Part shown: piece by piece, positions 1-8,432 of the stretch
Layout of the letters: every line of letters starts with the position of its first letter
Position numbering within the stretch: position 1 is the stretch's first letter
Origin: Verrucomicrobiota bacterium
GTDB lineage: Bacteria > Verrucomicrobiota > Verrucomicrobiia > Chthoniobacterales > UBA10450
DNA: 64,000 nucleotides
Direction: 5' to 3'
Assembly (NCBI GenBank): GCA_003219695.1
Contig: QHQA01000154.1
Location: 17,831-81,830 of the forward strand
The notes under the pieces: model-generated
Databases searched by the model: none
What the model saw: the letters and a program-made list of their open reading frames with translations, nothing else
Told to the model about the DNA's origin: nothing
Made by a program: the position numbers and the translations under genes

Positions 1-360
1 AGTCTTCACTTGTTTGAAGACGCGCTTTCGCTCAAGCATCGCGGCAAGCACGTAGCAGGCGTTTGCAGGCGGATTTTTCGACGCCATCAAACGGCGGAAG
101 AGTTGCTCCGCATTTTCTTTGGGCACAGGTTCGGCCGGCTTTGCTGCCAACGGCTCGTAACGCGATTTCCAAAACGAAAACGGCCGGATGTTTTCATTCC
201 GGTTCTGCCAGGCCTCTTCGCTCAAATCCTCGCGCCGATAGCCATCGGTGTCGTGATAGAGCAACGTGTAAAAGTATTCGCCAGGAACAAAGGGCCGCTG
301 GGTCACGGCGCAGACGTCTGCCCGATGCGTGATCGCCCATTCGTTGGGGAGGGGATTCAT
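1..360 (-). CDS. conserved hypothetical protein, 3' end outside window
   Basis: This gene is absent from the ORF track because it runs off the window edge. The minus strand is open for 120 codons from an ATG that overlaps the stop of the upstream permease gene as ATGA, which implies translational coupling. The protein begins MNPLPNEWAITHRADVC and is hydrophilic, with an aromatic-rich stretch (GEYFYTLLYHDTDGYRRED) near residue 30. It shows no signal peptide or membrane segment. I do not recognise a domain; proteins of this kind are, to my recollection, conserved hypotheticals of Verrucomicrobia and Planctomycetes. The plus-strand ORFs over this stretch are shadows. Confidence 0.7.
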   Translation of the reverse strand, partial: MNPLPNEWAITHRADVCAVTQRPFVPGEYFYTLLYHDTDGYRREDLSEEAWQNRNENIRPFSFWKSRYEPLAAKPAEPVPKENAEQLFRRLMASKNPPANACYVLAAMLERKRVFKQVKT

Positions 361-1496
361 CGCGTTACCATACGACGCGATATGAAAAAACGAAAACTGG
401 GCGCCTCGCGGTTGGATGCCCGGAGATAGAGCAGGTAAAGGCCGATTGCCGCGAAGAGCAGGTTTGGAGTCCATGCCGCGAGCAGCGGAGAGACGCGGTC
501 GCCTTCGCCAAGCGCGAGAAACAGGTGAACCAGAAAGTTCATGGAGAAAACGAGAATAACGGCTGCGGCAACACTCGATAACACGCCCCGGCGCGAGTAA
601 CCGATCCCGAGCGGAGCTGCAATGCAGACAACAACCAGACAGGTCCAGGGCAGGGCGAGCCGATACTGTAAATGCGTGCGAAACGGCGCAAGCAATGTAG
701 CGGGAAAATCCGCGTTGAAGTGCAAATACTCCCGGAGTTCTGGCAGGCTTAGGAATTCTGCGCGCTCATTTGCGCTGCCCAGCCGGAACGGGGTTTCACT
801 CCAGTGCTCGATCTTGAGCGAAGGATAAATCTGCTCGTCGATAATATTTCCGGCGTGATCGTAGTGGACGACTTTGACGTTCTGCAGATGCCAGGTTTTC
901 GTTTCCGAACGGTAGTCGGCGCGGCTTGCGATATAAGTGGTAACGATATTGTCGTTGGCGTCCTGTTGCAGCACCTGAACGTTGTTAAACGTTTTGCTGC
1001 GGGGACGGAAATTCTGAATGAACCAGGTACGCAAGTCGGTTCGATTGCGAAAGATTTGTCCTTGAACGTAACGCCCGGGACGCGACTGCGCTTCGGAGAG
1101 GAATGTTTTGCGCGCCAGTTCTGCATGCGGCGCCAGCGAATAGTTAAGCGCCATGCTTGCGGCGACTGTGAGCAGCCTCATGCCGATCAACGGCAGTAAA
1201 ACGCGCGGAAGACTCACGCCCGCAGTGAGCATGGAGACGATTTCGTTCGCGCGCGACATTCGACCCAGCGTAAAAAGGAGCGATAGCAAGAGCGACACCG
1301 GCAACAGAATGATGAACACCTGCGGGATCTGCGTAGCGTAATAGCGAATGACCAGCCAAAGACCGATGTGTTGGTCAATGAAGGTGGAAATATTGTCGCT
1401 GACGTCGAAAATCAGCCAGATCGAGATAAAGCCGGCGATACAATAAAGATAGACCTGCAAGAAATTGCGAAGGACGTAGCGATCCAGAAGTTTCAT
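357..1496 (-). CDS. LptF/LptG family lipopolysaccharide export permease
   Basis: A 379-residue inner membrane protein of the YjgP/YjgQ family, which with LptB and LptC extracts LPS from the inner membrane and passes it to the periplasmic bridge. The N-terminus MKLLDRYVLRNFLQVYLY is typical of the family. Membrane segments lie near residues 12-35 and 55-80 and in a C-terminal group, with a large periplasmic beta-jellyroll region between (about residues 125-260). The longer ORF-track start is rejected because its first 40 residues are encoded by an intergenic repeat and MKLLDRY is the family start. Whether it is LptF or LptG cannot be decided without the partner gene. The next gene overlaps its stop by ATGA. 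Confidence 0.88.
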   Translation of the reverse strand: MKLLDRYVLRNFLQVYLYCIAGFISIWLIFDVSDNISTFIDQHIGLWLVIRYYATQIPQVFIILLPVSLLLSLLFTLGRMSRANEIVSMLTAGVSLPRVLLPLIGMRLLTVAASMALNYSLAPHAELARKTFLSEAQSRPGRYVQGQIFRNRTDLRTWFIQNFRPRSKTFNNVQVLQQDANDNIVTTYIASRADYRSETKTWHLQNVKVVHYDHAGNIIDEQIYPSLKIEHWSETPFRLGSANERAEFLSLPELREYLHFNADFPATLLAPFRTHLQYRLALPWTCLVVVCIAAPLGIGYSRRGVLSSVAAAVILVFSMNFLVHLFLALGEGDRVSPLLAAWTPNLLFAAIGLYLLYLRASNREAPSFRFFISRRMVTR

Positions 1497-1566
1497 TGCG
1501 ATTTGGGATGGTTCCGTCGTAATTAGCGTACTCAAATCGGTGGCTTCCGCCAAATCACAAGAGAAA

Positions 1567-1704
1567 AGAATGACGAAATCCGAATGACGAAGCTCGAAGG
1601 AATCACGAATGGTCAAATGCCAAAAGAGTGTGACACGGCTTCTTCGTCATTCGGGTTTTGTGCTTCTTTCGTCATTCGACATTCGTGCTTCGACATTCGT
1701 CGTT
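1567..1704. repeat. family D palindromic repeat (TTCGTCATTCG type), copy 1
   Basis: The left half carries GAATGACGAA-type words and the right half TTCGTCATTCG and CATTCGTGCTTCG words, so the stretch can fold on itself. It fills the divergent gap between the lptG-like gene and the helicase. Related copies lie near 17312 and 60870, and a remnant lies at the 3' end of murF. The promoters of both flanking genes must lie in or beside it. Confidence 0.7.
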
Positions 1705-1717
1705 GGCATCGGCCATC

Positions 1718-3700
1718 ATGATTGCGCTGAAACACAATATGGGCAGTGAATTTGTGGAGCGAGTCCATGCGTTCTTTTCTGAAAATGGTCCCCTGTCGAA
1801 GGCAAAGAATTTCGAGTTTCGGCCACCACAGCAGGAAATGGCGACCCGGGTCGCGCAAGCGCTGGAAGAAGACCGGCATCTGGTAGTGGAAGCGGGAACC
1901 GGCGTGGGCAAATCGCTAGCCTATCTCACTCCAGCGATCCTGTTCGCGCTGGAGCAGCACAAAAAAGCGATCGTTTCCACGCACACGATCAATCTTCAGG
2001 AACAACTGTTGCACAAAGACATTCCGATTTTGAAAAAAGTGCTGCCGGTCGAGTTTGAAGCAGCGCTAATGAAAGGCCGGCAAAATTATCTTTATCCGCG
2101 CCGGCTCGAGCGCGCGTTCCAAAACGCGAAGGAACTTTTCACTGGGCCGGAGGAGAGCGAATTACAGCGGCTGGCCGACTGGGCGCGCACCACTCGCGAT
2201 GGAACCCTGAGCGATTTATCCATTGAGCCCGATCCAAAGGTTTGGGCGCAAGTTTGCAGCGAAGCGCACATTTGCACACAGAAAACGTGCGGCCAGGATT
2301 CGCGCTGTTTTTATCAGCAAGCGCGCAAACGTTTGCTGGCCGCCGACGTCCTCGTGATCAACCACACGCTTCTGTTCATTCTTCTCATCAGCCCGGAGGT
2401 CCAGGAAGAACGCGAAAGCGGTTTCATTTTTCCGAATGATTTTCTCATTTTAGATGAGGCGCACACAGTCGAGCAGGTGGCCTCGCGACAGATCGGCATT
2501 GGCATTTCGCAATATGGCCTCAGATCGACAATTCAGCGGTTGTACAATGCGCGGACGAAAAAGGGGCTGTTCACGGTCATGCGCGATGCCGATGGGGTGA
2601 GGCTCGCGGCCGAAATAGTCGAAGACGCGGAGAAGTTTTTCACCGCTGTCGAATCCAAATGCAATTTCAAGAAAGGCCGCGAATTTCGTGTGCGCGATGT
2701 TGATCTTGTTCCCGACACAATCACCGGCCGTTTGACCAGGCTGCAGGCGCGAATCGCCGAGGTTGTGAAACGCGCCGATGACGAGTTCCTCAAAACCGAA
2801 TTGCAGGAATACGCGCGGCGGATTTGCGATGCCCGCGAAGGGATCGCAGCGTTCTTGGAGCAAAGCGCTCGCGAACACGTGTACTGGGTCGAGCGCACAG
2901 GCAAGGCGGCGCAATTTCTCACTCTGAATGCTGCGCCCATCGACATCGCGCCCGTGCTGCGACGAATGCTGTTCCGCGACAATTGCTCGTGCGTGCTGAC
3001 CAGCGCCACGCTCTCGGTGGGTCGCTCGAACCTCGCTTATTTTCGTCGACGCATCGGCGCAGATGAAGCCGAGCCGTCGATGCTGGGCAGCCCCTTCAAT
3101 TTCCAGAAACAAATGAAAGTGTTCATCGTGAAACAAATGCCCGACCCGCGCGACGCCGCTTATCAAAAAGAGCTGGAGCGATGGATCGCGCATTTCGTGA
3201 AACAAACCGATGGGCGCGCGTTTGTTCTTTTCACGAGTTACCGCGACATGCAGCAGGTCGGCGGGGCGATGCAGAAATTTTTCATGGAAAAGAACATGAA
3301 CCTTCTCATGCAGGGAGGGGGCGCGCCGCGCAGCAAGCTGCTTGAACAATTTAAATCAACGCCGCGTAGTGTCCTGTTTGGCACGGACAGCTTTTGGGGA
3401 GGCGTCGATGTTCCCGGCGAAGCGCTTTCGAATGTAATCATCACGCGCCTGCCATTTGCCGTGCCTGATCATCCGCTTATCGAAGCGAAACTGGAACTCA
3501 TCGAGGCGCGCGGTGGCGATCCCTTCACGGAATATTCGCTGCCGGAAGCGATCCTGAAACTACGTCAGGGCGTAGGCCGCCTGATTCGAACCAAGAGCGA
3601 CCGCGGCATCATCGTCATCCTGGACAACCGCATCGTCGCCAAGCCTTACGGCCGCGCCTTTATGCAAGCGCTGCCGAAATGCGCGGTGGAAATTGTATGA
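1718..3700 (+). CDS. dinG: DinG-family ATP-dependent Fe-S DNA helicase
   Basis: A 660-residue superfamily 2 (XPD/DinG-like) 5'-3' helicase that would unwind D-loops, R-loops or damaged replication intermediates. A Q-motif-like RPPQQEM precedes Walker A (AGTGVGKS, about residue 65). Four cysteines spaced C-x5-C-x4-C-x5-C around CSEAHICTQKTC match the Fe-S cluster region. The DEAH box is in LILDEAHTVEQ, and the C-terminal half has LFTSYRDM and the motif VI-like GVGRLIRTKSDRG. No exonuclease domain is present. Neither ATG at 1718 nor ATG at 1739 has a clear ribosome-binding site; 1718 is used because the ORF-track start lies inside a repeat. The neighbouring SOS operon fits a repair role, but no LexA box precedes this gene. 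Confidence 0.9.
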   Translation: MIALKHNMGSEFVERVHAFFSENGPLSKAKNFEFRPPQQEMATRVAQALEEDRHLVVEAGTGVGKSLAYLTPAILFALEQHKKAIVSTHTINLQEQLLHKDIPILKKVLPVEFEAALMKGRQNYLYPRRLERAFQNAKELFTGPEESELQRLADWARTTRDGTLSDLSIEPDPKVWAQVCSEAHICTQKTCGQDSRCFYQQARKRLLAADVLVINHTLLFILLISPEVQEERESGFIFPNDFLILDEAHTVEQVASRQIGIGISQYGLRSTIQRLYNARTKKGLFTVMRDADGVRLAAEIVEDAEKFFTAVESKCNFKKGREFRVRDVDLVPDTITGRLTRLQARIAEVVKRADDEFLKTELQEYARRICDAREGIAAFLEQSAREHVYWVERTGKAAQFLTLNAAPIDIAPVLRRMLFRDNCSCVLTSATLSVGRSNLAYFRRRIGADEAEPSMLGSPFNFQKQMKVFIVKQMPDPRDAAYQKELERWIAHFVKQTDGRAFVLFTSYRDMQQVGGAMQKFFMEKNMNLLMQGGGAPRSKLLEQFKSTPRSVLFGTDSFWGGVDVPGEALSNVIITRLPFAVPDHPLIEAKLELIEARGGDPFTEYSLPEAILKLRQGVGRLIRTKSDRGIIVILDNRIVAKPYGRAFMQALPKCAVEIV

Positions 3701-3719
3701 AGGTTTTCCGGTTACCGAG

Positions 3720-3884
3720 CTGTCATTCCGAGCGAAGCCGAAGGCGAAGTCGAGAATGCAGCGGCTGGGGAAGCCGCGATATAGACGTGAAGGCCAGAGG
3801 CTGAACGAACGGGAGTGAGCGAATCAAATCTCTCGAGGTTGGCAGTTTCAAACAGAGATGTCTCGACTCCGCTCGACATGACAG
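3720..3884. repeat. family C palindromic repeat (GAGCGAAGTCGAG type), copy 1
   Basis: The element begins TGTCATTCCGAGCGAAG and ends CGACTCCGCTCGACATGACA, which are near reverse complements, with an unusually long interior. It sits immediately upstream of the SOS promoter. Four more copies lie near 9951, 28541, 43881 and 49842. Confidence 0.8.
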
Positions 3885-3895
3885 AGCCTGGAAAA

Positions 3896-3909
3896 TGTTC
3901 GCTTGAACA
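3896..3909. promoter_or_regulatory. LexA (SOS) box, perfect TGTTC-N4-GAACA
   Basis: The sequence TGTTCGCTTGAACA is an exact match to the 14-bp palindrome TGTTC-N4-GAACA, which I recall as the LexA-binding motif defined for Verrucomicrobia (Verrucomicrobium spinosum recA promoter). It overlaps the -35 hexamer of the promoter for the imuB-dnaE2 operon, a position where bound LexA would block RNA polymerase. I saw no other exact copy in this window. Confidence 0.88.
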
Positions 3910-3931
3910 TATATCACAATCCCGCTATAAA
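3903..3931 (+). promoter_or_regulatory. sigma70-type promoter of the imuB'-dnaE2 operon
   Basis: TTGAAC (3903-3908) and TATAAA (3926-3931) are separated by exactly 17 bp, close to the housekeeping consensus. The -35 lies inside the LexA box. Transcription would start near 3938, only about 14 nt before the ATG at 3952. The leader contains a perfect inverted repeat, GCCTGT-ATAG-ACAGGC (3934-3949), which covers the only weak Shine-Dalgarno-like AGG and could lower translation or be a second operator. Confidence 0.72.
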
Positions 3932-3951
3932 TTGCCTGTATAGACAGGCAC

Positions 3952-4986
3952 ATGAAGATGCAGGAAATCTTCGCCATTCTGCACAAGTGGGGGATTCATA
4001 CGCTTGGTCAGCTCGCGGCGCTGGATAAAGAGCAACTTGCGGCGCGGCTCGGTCCGGAAGCTGTCCGGATGTGGGAGCGCGCGAATGGACAATCTCATCG
4101 CGTGCTGAAACTGGTTCGCCCGCCGGAGTCGTTCGAGGAGAACTTCGAATTCGAACACGAAATCGAAACCGCCGAGCCGCTGCTTTTCATGCTCCGCCGT
4201 TTTTTGGAGCAACTCGCGCTGCGATTGAACAGCATTTATCTGGTCGCAAAAGAGCTGACCCTGCGAATCACGTTCGCGAATCCGCCACAGGACGGATCCG
4301 CCGGGGCGGACAAGCAAGTTTACGAACGCGTTTTCAAAATTCCGCACCCAACTAATGATGTTGATCTTCTTTTTCGCATGCTCCAGACGCATCTGGAGAA
4401 TTTTCGATCCGAACATCCGATCCTTGCGGTCACGTTGAGTGCCCAGCCGATCAAACCTGCCAGCGAACAATTCGGATTATTCGAAACTACTTTACGCAAT
4501 CCGCATCAGCTTTCGGAAACACTCGCGCGTTTGATCGCTCTGCTTGGTGCCGATCGAGTCGGCACGCCGGTTTTGGAAGAGACCCACCGACCAGACGCAT
4601 TTCGTCTCGAATCTTTTTCCTGGGCTGTAGAGTCCGACACGTCCGCCGGAGCCTCGGCGAAGGAGGATGTCCTCAGTGGACAAAACCATCAGTCCGGCTC
4701 GGATCCCCATGCGCTGAGGACAGAGCACGCTACAGTAGTCCTACGCCGATTTAGGCCGGCCGCGCCTGCATCCGTCTTCTTGGATGAAGACAAGCCTGTG
4801 CACATTCGCAGCGCCGATGTTAACGGCAAAGTCGTTAGGCAAGCTGGCGCGTATTTCCTTTCCGGAAATTGGTGGGACGAAAAATCTTGGGCGTGCGCCG
4901 AGTGGGACCTGCAACTGAAGAATGGAGAAGTGGTTCGGTGTCACGAATCGGAGGGAACTTGGAAGATTGATGGGATTTATGACTGA
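3952..4986 (+). CDS. imuB: ImuB-like Y-family polymerase homologue lacking its N-terminal palm
   Basis: ImuB is the catalytically inactive Y-family protein that links DnaE2 and ImuA to the sliding clamp in SOS mutagenesis. This 344-residue copy starts at the helix-hairpin-helix region (WGIHTLGQLAALDKEQLAARLG), so the roughly 170-residue palm/fingers part of a normal ImuB of about 500 residues is missing; an in-frame TAA lies 24 nt upstream. The little-finger region, a clamp-binding-type motif QFGLF (residues 173-177) and the ImuB C-terminal domain (SGNWWDEKSWACAEWDLQL) remain. No imuA is present. It follows a LexA-controlled promoter directly and precedes dnaE2. It may be a decayed gene or a minimal clamp-binding scaffold. 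Confidence 0.82.
   Translation: MKMQEIFAILHKWGIHTLGQLAALDKEQLAARLGPEAVRMWERANGQSHRVLKLVRPPESFEENFEFEHEIETAEPLLFMLRRFLEQLALRLNSIYLVAKELTLRITFANPPQDGSAGADKQVYERVFKIPHPTNDVDLLFRMLQTHLENFRSEHPILAVTLSAQPIKPASEQFGLFETTLRNPHQLSETLARLIALLGADRVGTPVLEETHRPDAFRLESFSWAVESDTSAGASAKEDVLSGQNHQSGSDPHALRTEHATVVLRRFRPAAPASVFLDEDKPVHIRSADVNGKVVRQAGAYFLSGNWWDEKSWACAEWDLQLKNGEVVRCHESEGTWKIDGIYD
4626..4734. repeat. candidate family B element inside imuB (TGTAG...CTACA)
   Basis: A TGTAG...CTACA-bounded stretch with an inner hairpin TGTCC-TCAGT-GGACA and matching GTCCTCA/TGAGGAC words. It encodes a low-complexity Ser/Ala/Asp-rich segment between the clamp-motif region and the C-terminal domain, where ImuB proteins vary in length. 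It is less regular than the other copies, so the assignment is tentative. Confidence 0.45.
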
Positions 4987-5446
4987 CGGGAATCCTCATT
5001 CGAGATTCGAGATTCGAGAATCGTGAATCGGGCAGCCGATGTAACGATGTAACCAATTAACGATTCACGGATGCAATGAGCTACATCGAATTACATGCCT
5101 GCAGCGCGTTCAGCTTTTTGCGAGGCGGTTCGTTCCCCGAGCAATTAGCTGAAGTCGCTGCGGAACTGGAAATGCCGGCGATGGCTTTGCTCGATCGCAA
5201 CGGCGTTTATGGCGCGCAACGATTTTCCGTTGCTGCGCGCGAGCACGGCGTGCGACCCATCATCGGCTGCGAATTATCCATGTAAGACAGCAGTGTTCTG
5301 CCGGTCTTGGTTGAGAACTGCACGGGTTACAAAAATTTGTGTGAGTTGCTGACCCAGGCGCATCTGCGCAGCGAAAAAGGACAATGCGCAGTGCGTTGGG
5401 ATGAGCTGCCGCAATTCGCGGAAGGTTTGGTGGCGCTCTTTGGGAC

Positions 5447-5574
5447 GGGGAGCACAGGCTGCCAGCCTGTAGTTTGTGGCAGCTTGCCGCAAACATCTTT
5501 CCATCCCACGCGTGTAAAAACCGAGAGCGTCCGGCAAGCTGCCGGACGCGACAGGCTGGCAGTCTGTGCTCCCC
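5447..5574 (-). repeat. family A three-stem palindromic element inside dnaE2, copy 1
   Basis: The outer arms are 24 nt beginning GGGGAGCACAGGCTGCCAGC and matched in reverse complement at the far end with one mismatch. They enclose two hairpins, GTTTGTGGCA/TGCCGCAAAC and GCGTCCGGCA/TGCCGGACGC. The element is read in frame as GSTGCQPVVCGSLP...LAVCAPQKAE and falls in a PHP-domain loop. Its inner hairpins are in the reverse order of copy 2, so the two copies are in opposite orientation. Confidence 0.92.
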
Positions 5575-7804
5575 AGAAGGCAGAAAACCGCGCGCGATTT
5601 CTGATCGATGCCTTTAGTCGCGAAGATGTTTTTGTTGAGCTCCAGAGGCATTTCATTCGCGGCGAGGAACGGATCAATCGCGAATTGATCGATCTTGCGC
5701 GCGCGTATCGGTTACCGCTTCTCGCCACCAACGGCGTGCAATATGCCAAGCCTTACGGACGCGAAGTGTTGGATGTTTTCACCTGCATTCGCGAGCACAC
5801 GCATCTGGATGCCGCAGGCAAATTGCTCACCCAAAATGCCGAGCGCCATTTGAAGAGCGATCGGCAAATGCGAGAAATTTTCGCGGATTTGCCGGAAGCG
5901 ATCGAAAACACATCACGCCTGGGCGAGCAGCTCACGTTTTCGCTGGAGAATCTCGGTTACGAATTTCCATCGTATCCGGTGCCGGCCGGTCACTCGATGG
6001 ATTCGTTTTTGCGCACCATTGTCTGGTTCGGCGCGCAACAGCGTTACGCGGCGATCAGCGCGAAGGTGAAACGCCAGATCGAGGAAGAACTCGCGCTGAT
6101 AATCAAGCTCGGTTTCCCGGGATATTTCCTGATCGTGTGGGACATCGTCAATTTCTGTCGCGAACACAACGTCATGGTCCAGGGCCGTGGCAGCGCCGCC
6201 AATAGCGCGGTTTGTTATTGCCTGGGGATCACGCCGGTGGATCCGGTGGAAAATCATCTGGTTTTCGAACGTTTCCTCAACGAGAGCCGCAAAGGCTGGC
6301 CCGATATCGATCTCGATCTTCCCAGCGGCGACCGTCGCGAAGCGGTGATCCAGGAAATTTATCGCCGGTACGGAAAACACGGCGCGGCCATGACCGCAAA
6401 CGTGATCACCTATCGCGGGCGCAGCGCGGCGCGCGAGATGGGTAAAGCGCTCAATTTTTCGCCGAGCATCATCGATCAGTTCTCGCATCTGTTTGCCAGC
6501 GGCGATTTCCCGCACACGCTCGAGCTCGAATCGCAGATTGAGCAGGCAGGTTTGCCGAAAGCGCATCCGCGGATGCCGGCCTTCATCAGGCTGTATCACG
6601 CTATTTACGGCTTGCCGCGGCACCTTGGCCAACATTCCGGCGGCATGATCATCTGCCAGAACAAACTGAGCTCCTTTGTTCCGCTGGAAAACGCCTCCAT
6701 GCCAGGTCGCGTAGTCGCGCAATGGGACAAGGACGATTGCGAAGATCTCGGCATCGTGAAAGTGGACTTGTTAGGCCTCGGCATGATGTCCGTAATGCAG
6801 GACGCACTGGAGCTTTGCCACGAGCGCGGCCGGCCTCTCGATCTCGCGCACATTCCAAAGAACGACGAGAAAACTTTCGAGATCATGCAACACGCCGACA
6901 CCATTGGCGTGTTTCAAATCGAAAGCCGCGCACAAATGGCGACGTTACCGCGAATGAAACCGAAATGTTTTTATGACGTGGTGATCGAGGTGGCGATCAT
7001 CCGGCCGGGACCGATTCAGGGCGACATGGTGCATCCCTATCTTGCGCGGCGGGCAAAACGCGAACCGGTGACATATTTCGACGATCGCTTAAAGCCGGTG
7101 CTCGAACGCACGCTCGGAGTGCCGTTGTTCCAGGAACAAATGCTCAAGATCGCCATGGTGATGGCGGATTTTTCCGGTGATCAAGCCGAGGAATTGCGAC
7201 GCGCGTTGAGTTTTCATCGTTCGGAAGAGCGGATGAACAAAGTCTGCGCGAAAATGCGTGCGGCGATGGAACGCAAAGGTGTCGCGCCCGACAAGATCGA
7301 AAAAATCATTCAATCGATCTCGTCCTTTGCGCTTTACGGCTTTCCCGAATCGCACGCGATCAGTTTCGCCATTCTCGCCTACGGGAGCGCATATTTAAAA
7401 GTGCATCGCGCGCAGGAGTTTTACGTCAGCCTACTGAACAATCAGCCGATGGGTTTTTACACGCCGGCGACGATTGTGAAGGATGCGCAGCGGCACGGAG
7501 TGAAGATCAAGCCGGTTTGCGTCGCGCAATCCCAGTGGCGCTGCACAGTGGTCGATGACAACACAATCCGCCTCGGCTTTTGCGTCGTGAACGGATTACG
7601 CCAAGAGCATGCCGAAGAACTCGTCAGGCAACGACAAGAGCGACCATTCGAGTCGCTCGACGATTTCAAGCGGCGCGTCCCGCTCTCGAAAGATGAATTG
7701 CGTAGTTTGGCGGAACTCGGCGCGCTCAATTGTTTTGCTGAACATCGCCGCGCGGCCATGTGGGACGTGGAAGAAACGCTCCACGATGATTTGCTGGATC
7801 GTCT

Positions 7805-7935
7805 GGGGAGCACAGGCTGCCAGCCTGTAGCGTCCGGCAGCTTGCCGGACGCATTGGAAGATGTTCCCATGCGTGGAATGGAAAGAGGTTTGCGGCAGGC
7901 TGCCGCAAACAACAGGCTGGCAGCCTGTGCTCCCC
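7805..7935 (+). repeat. family A three-stem palindromic element inside dnaE2, copy 2
   Basis: The 24-nt outer arms are perfect reverse complements. The inner hairpins are GCGTCCGGCAGCTTGCCGGA-type followed by GTTTGCGGCA/TGCCGCAAAC. It is translated in frame as GSTGCQPVASGSLPDALE...LAACAPQKAE, between the helical region and the conserved LPPMTLPERVKADYE segment, a place where DnaE2 proteins vary in length. Confidence 0.92.
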
Positions 7936-8377
7936 AGAAAGCGGAATCCCCCCTCCCACCAATGACCTTACCCGAGCGCGTGAAAGCAGATTACGAAACA
8001 ATGAACCTGACCACCGGACCGCATCCGATGAAATTGTTGCGCGCAAATTTGCCGACTATTTGGCGTGCGATCGATCTCGTTCACGCGCGCCACGGTTCGA
8101 CCATTCAAATCGCCGGCAACGTGATTTGCCGCCAGCGTCCGGGCACAGCGAAAGGATTTGTCTTTGTCAGCCTCGAAGACGAGACCGGCGTCTCAAACGC
8201 AATTGTCGAGCCTGATTTGTTTGAACGCTTCCGCCTCGTGATCACAGAAGAAGATTTTCTTTTGATCGAAGGCGAAGTTCAAAATTCCGACAACGTCGTT
8301 TTGATCAAAGCCCGCCAGATCAAACCCCTCGCGCATGAGCAACTCATCGGGAGTGAGTCGCACGATTTTCGCTGATC

Positions 8378-8431
8378 TATAGCCGCTTCGCTGCGCGAAG
8401 CGTGCGCGCCGCCCACAGGGCGGCAGCTACA
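8378..8431. repeat. family B-like element between convergent dnaE2 and gnd
   Basis: TATAGC...GCTACA ends enclose the hairpins CGCTTCGC-TGC-GCGAAGCG and GCCGCC-CACA-GGGCGGC. It fills the gap between convergent genes and could act as a bidirectional transcription stop, although no T-tract follows either hairpin. Confidence 0.7.
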
Positions 8432-8432
8432 G

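Larger units (their letters stand above)
5076..8375 (+). pseudogene. dnaE2: error-prone DNA polymerase DnaE2, interrupted by an in-frame TAA
   Basis: A C-family polymerase of the DnaE2/ImuC type that performs translesion synthesis with ImuB. The 69-residue first ORF (MSYIELHACSAFSFLRGGSF...) is the start of the PHP domain. It stops at TAA 5283-5285, and the same frame resumes without any shift (DSSVLPVLVENCTGYKNLC...), so only one codon breaks the gene. The polymerase core is intact: GSAANSAVCYCLGIT, the acidic motif PDIDLDLPSGDRREAV and LFQEQMLKIA. The C-terminus ESHDFR is DnaE2-like. Two palindromic elements sit in the frame (5447-5574 and 7805-7935). A TTG at 5307 could give a product lacking the first PHP residues. 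Readthrough, decay or a sequence error are all possible. Confidence 0.87.

Noticed and set aside
10-429. Plus-strand ORF of 139 residues at the window start
   Set aside because: The minus strand carries a coherent gene coupled by ATGA to the LptF/LptG gene; the plus ORF is a shadow.
2450-3349. 299-residue minus-strand ORF within the helicase gene
   Set aside because: It is antisense to the conserved DinG core, which has all helicase motifs.
5913-6722. 269-residue minus-strand ORF inside dnaE2
   Set aside because: It is antisense to the DnaE2 polymerase core; no family resemblance.
5447-7935. CRISPR-like array suggested by the repeated words in dnaE2
   Set aside because: There are only two copies 2.2 kb apart in opposite orientation, with no spacers and no cas genes; they are palindromic elements.
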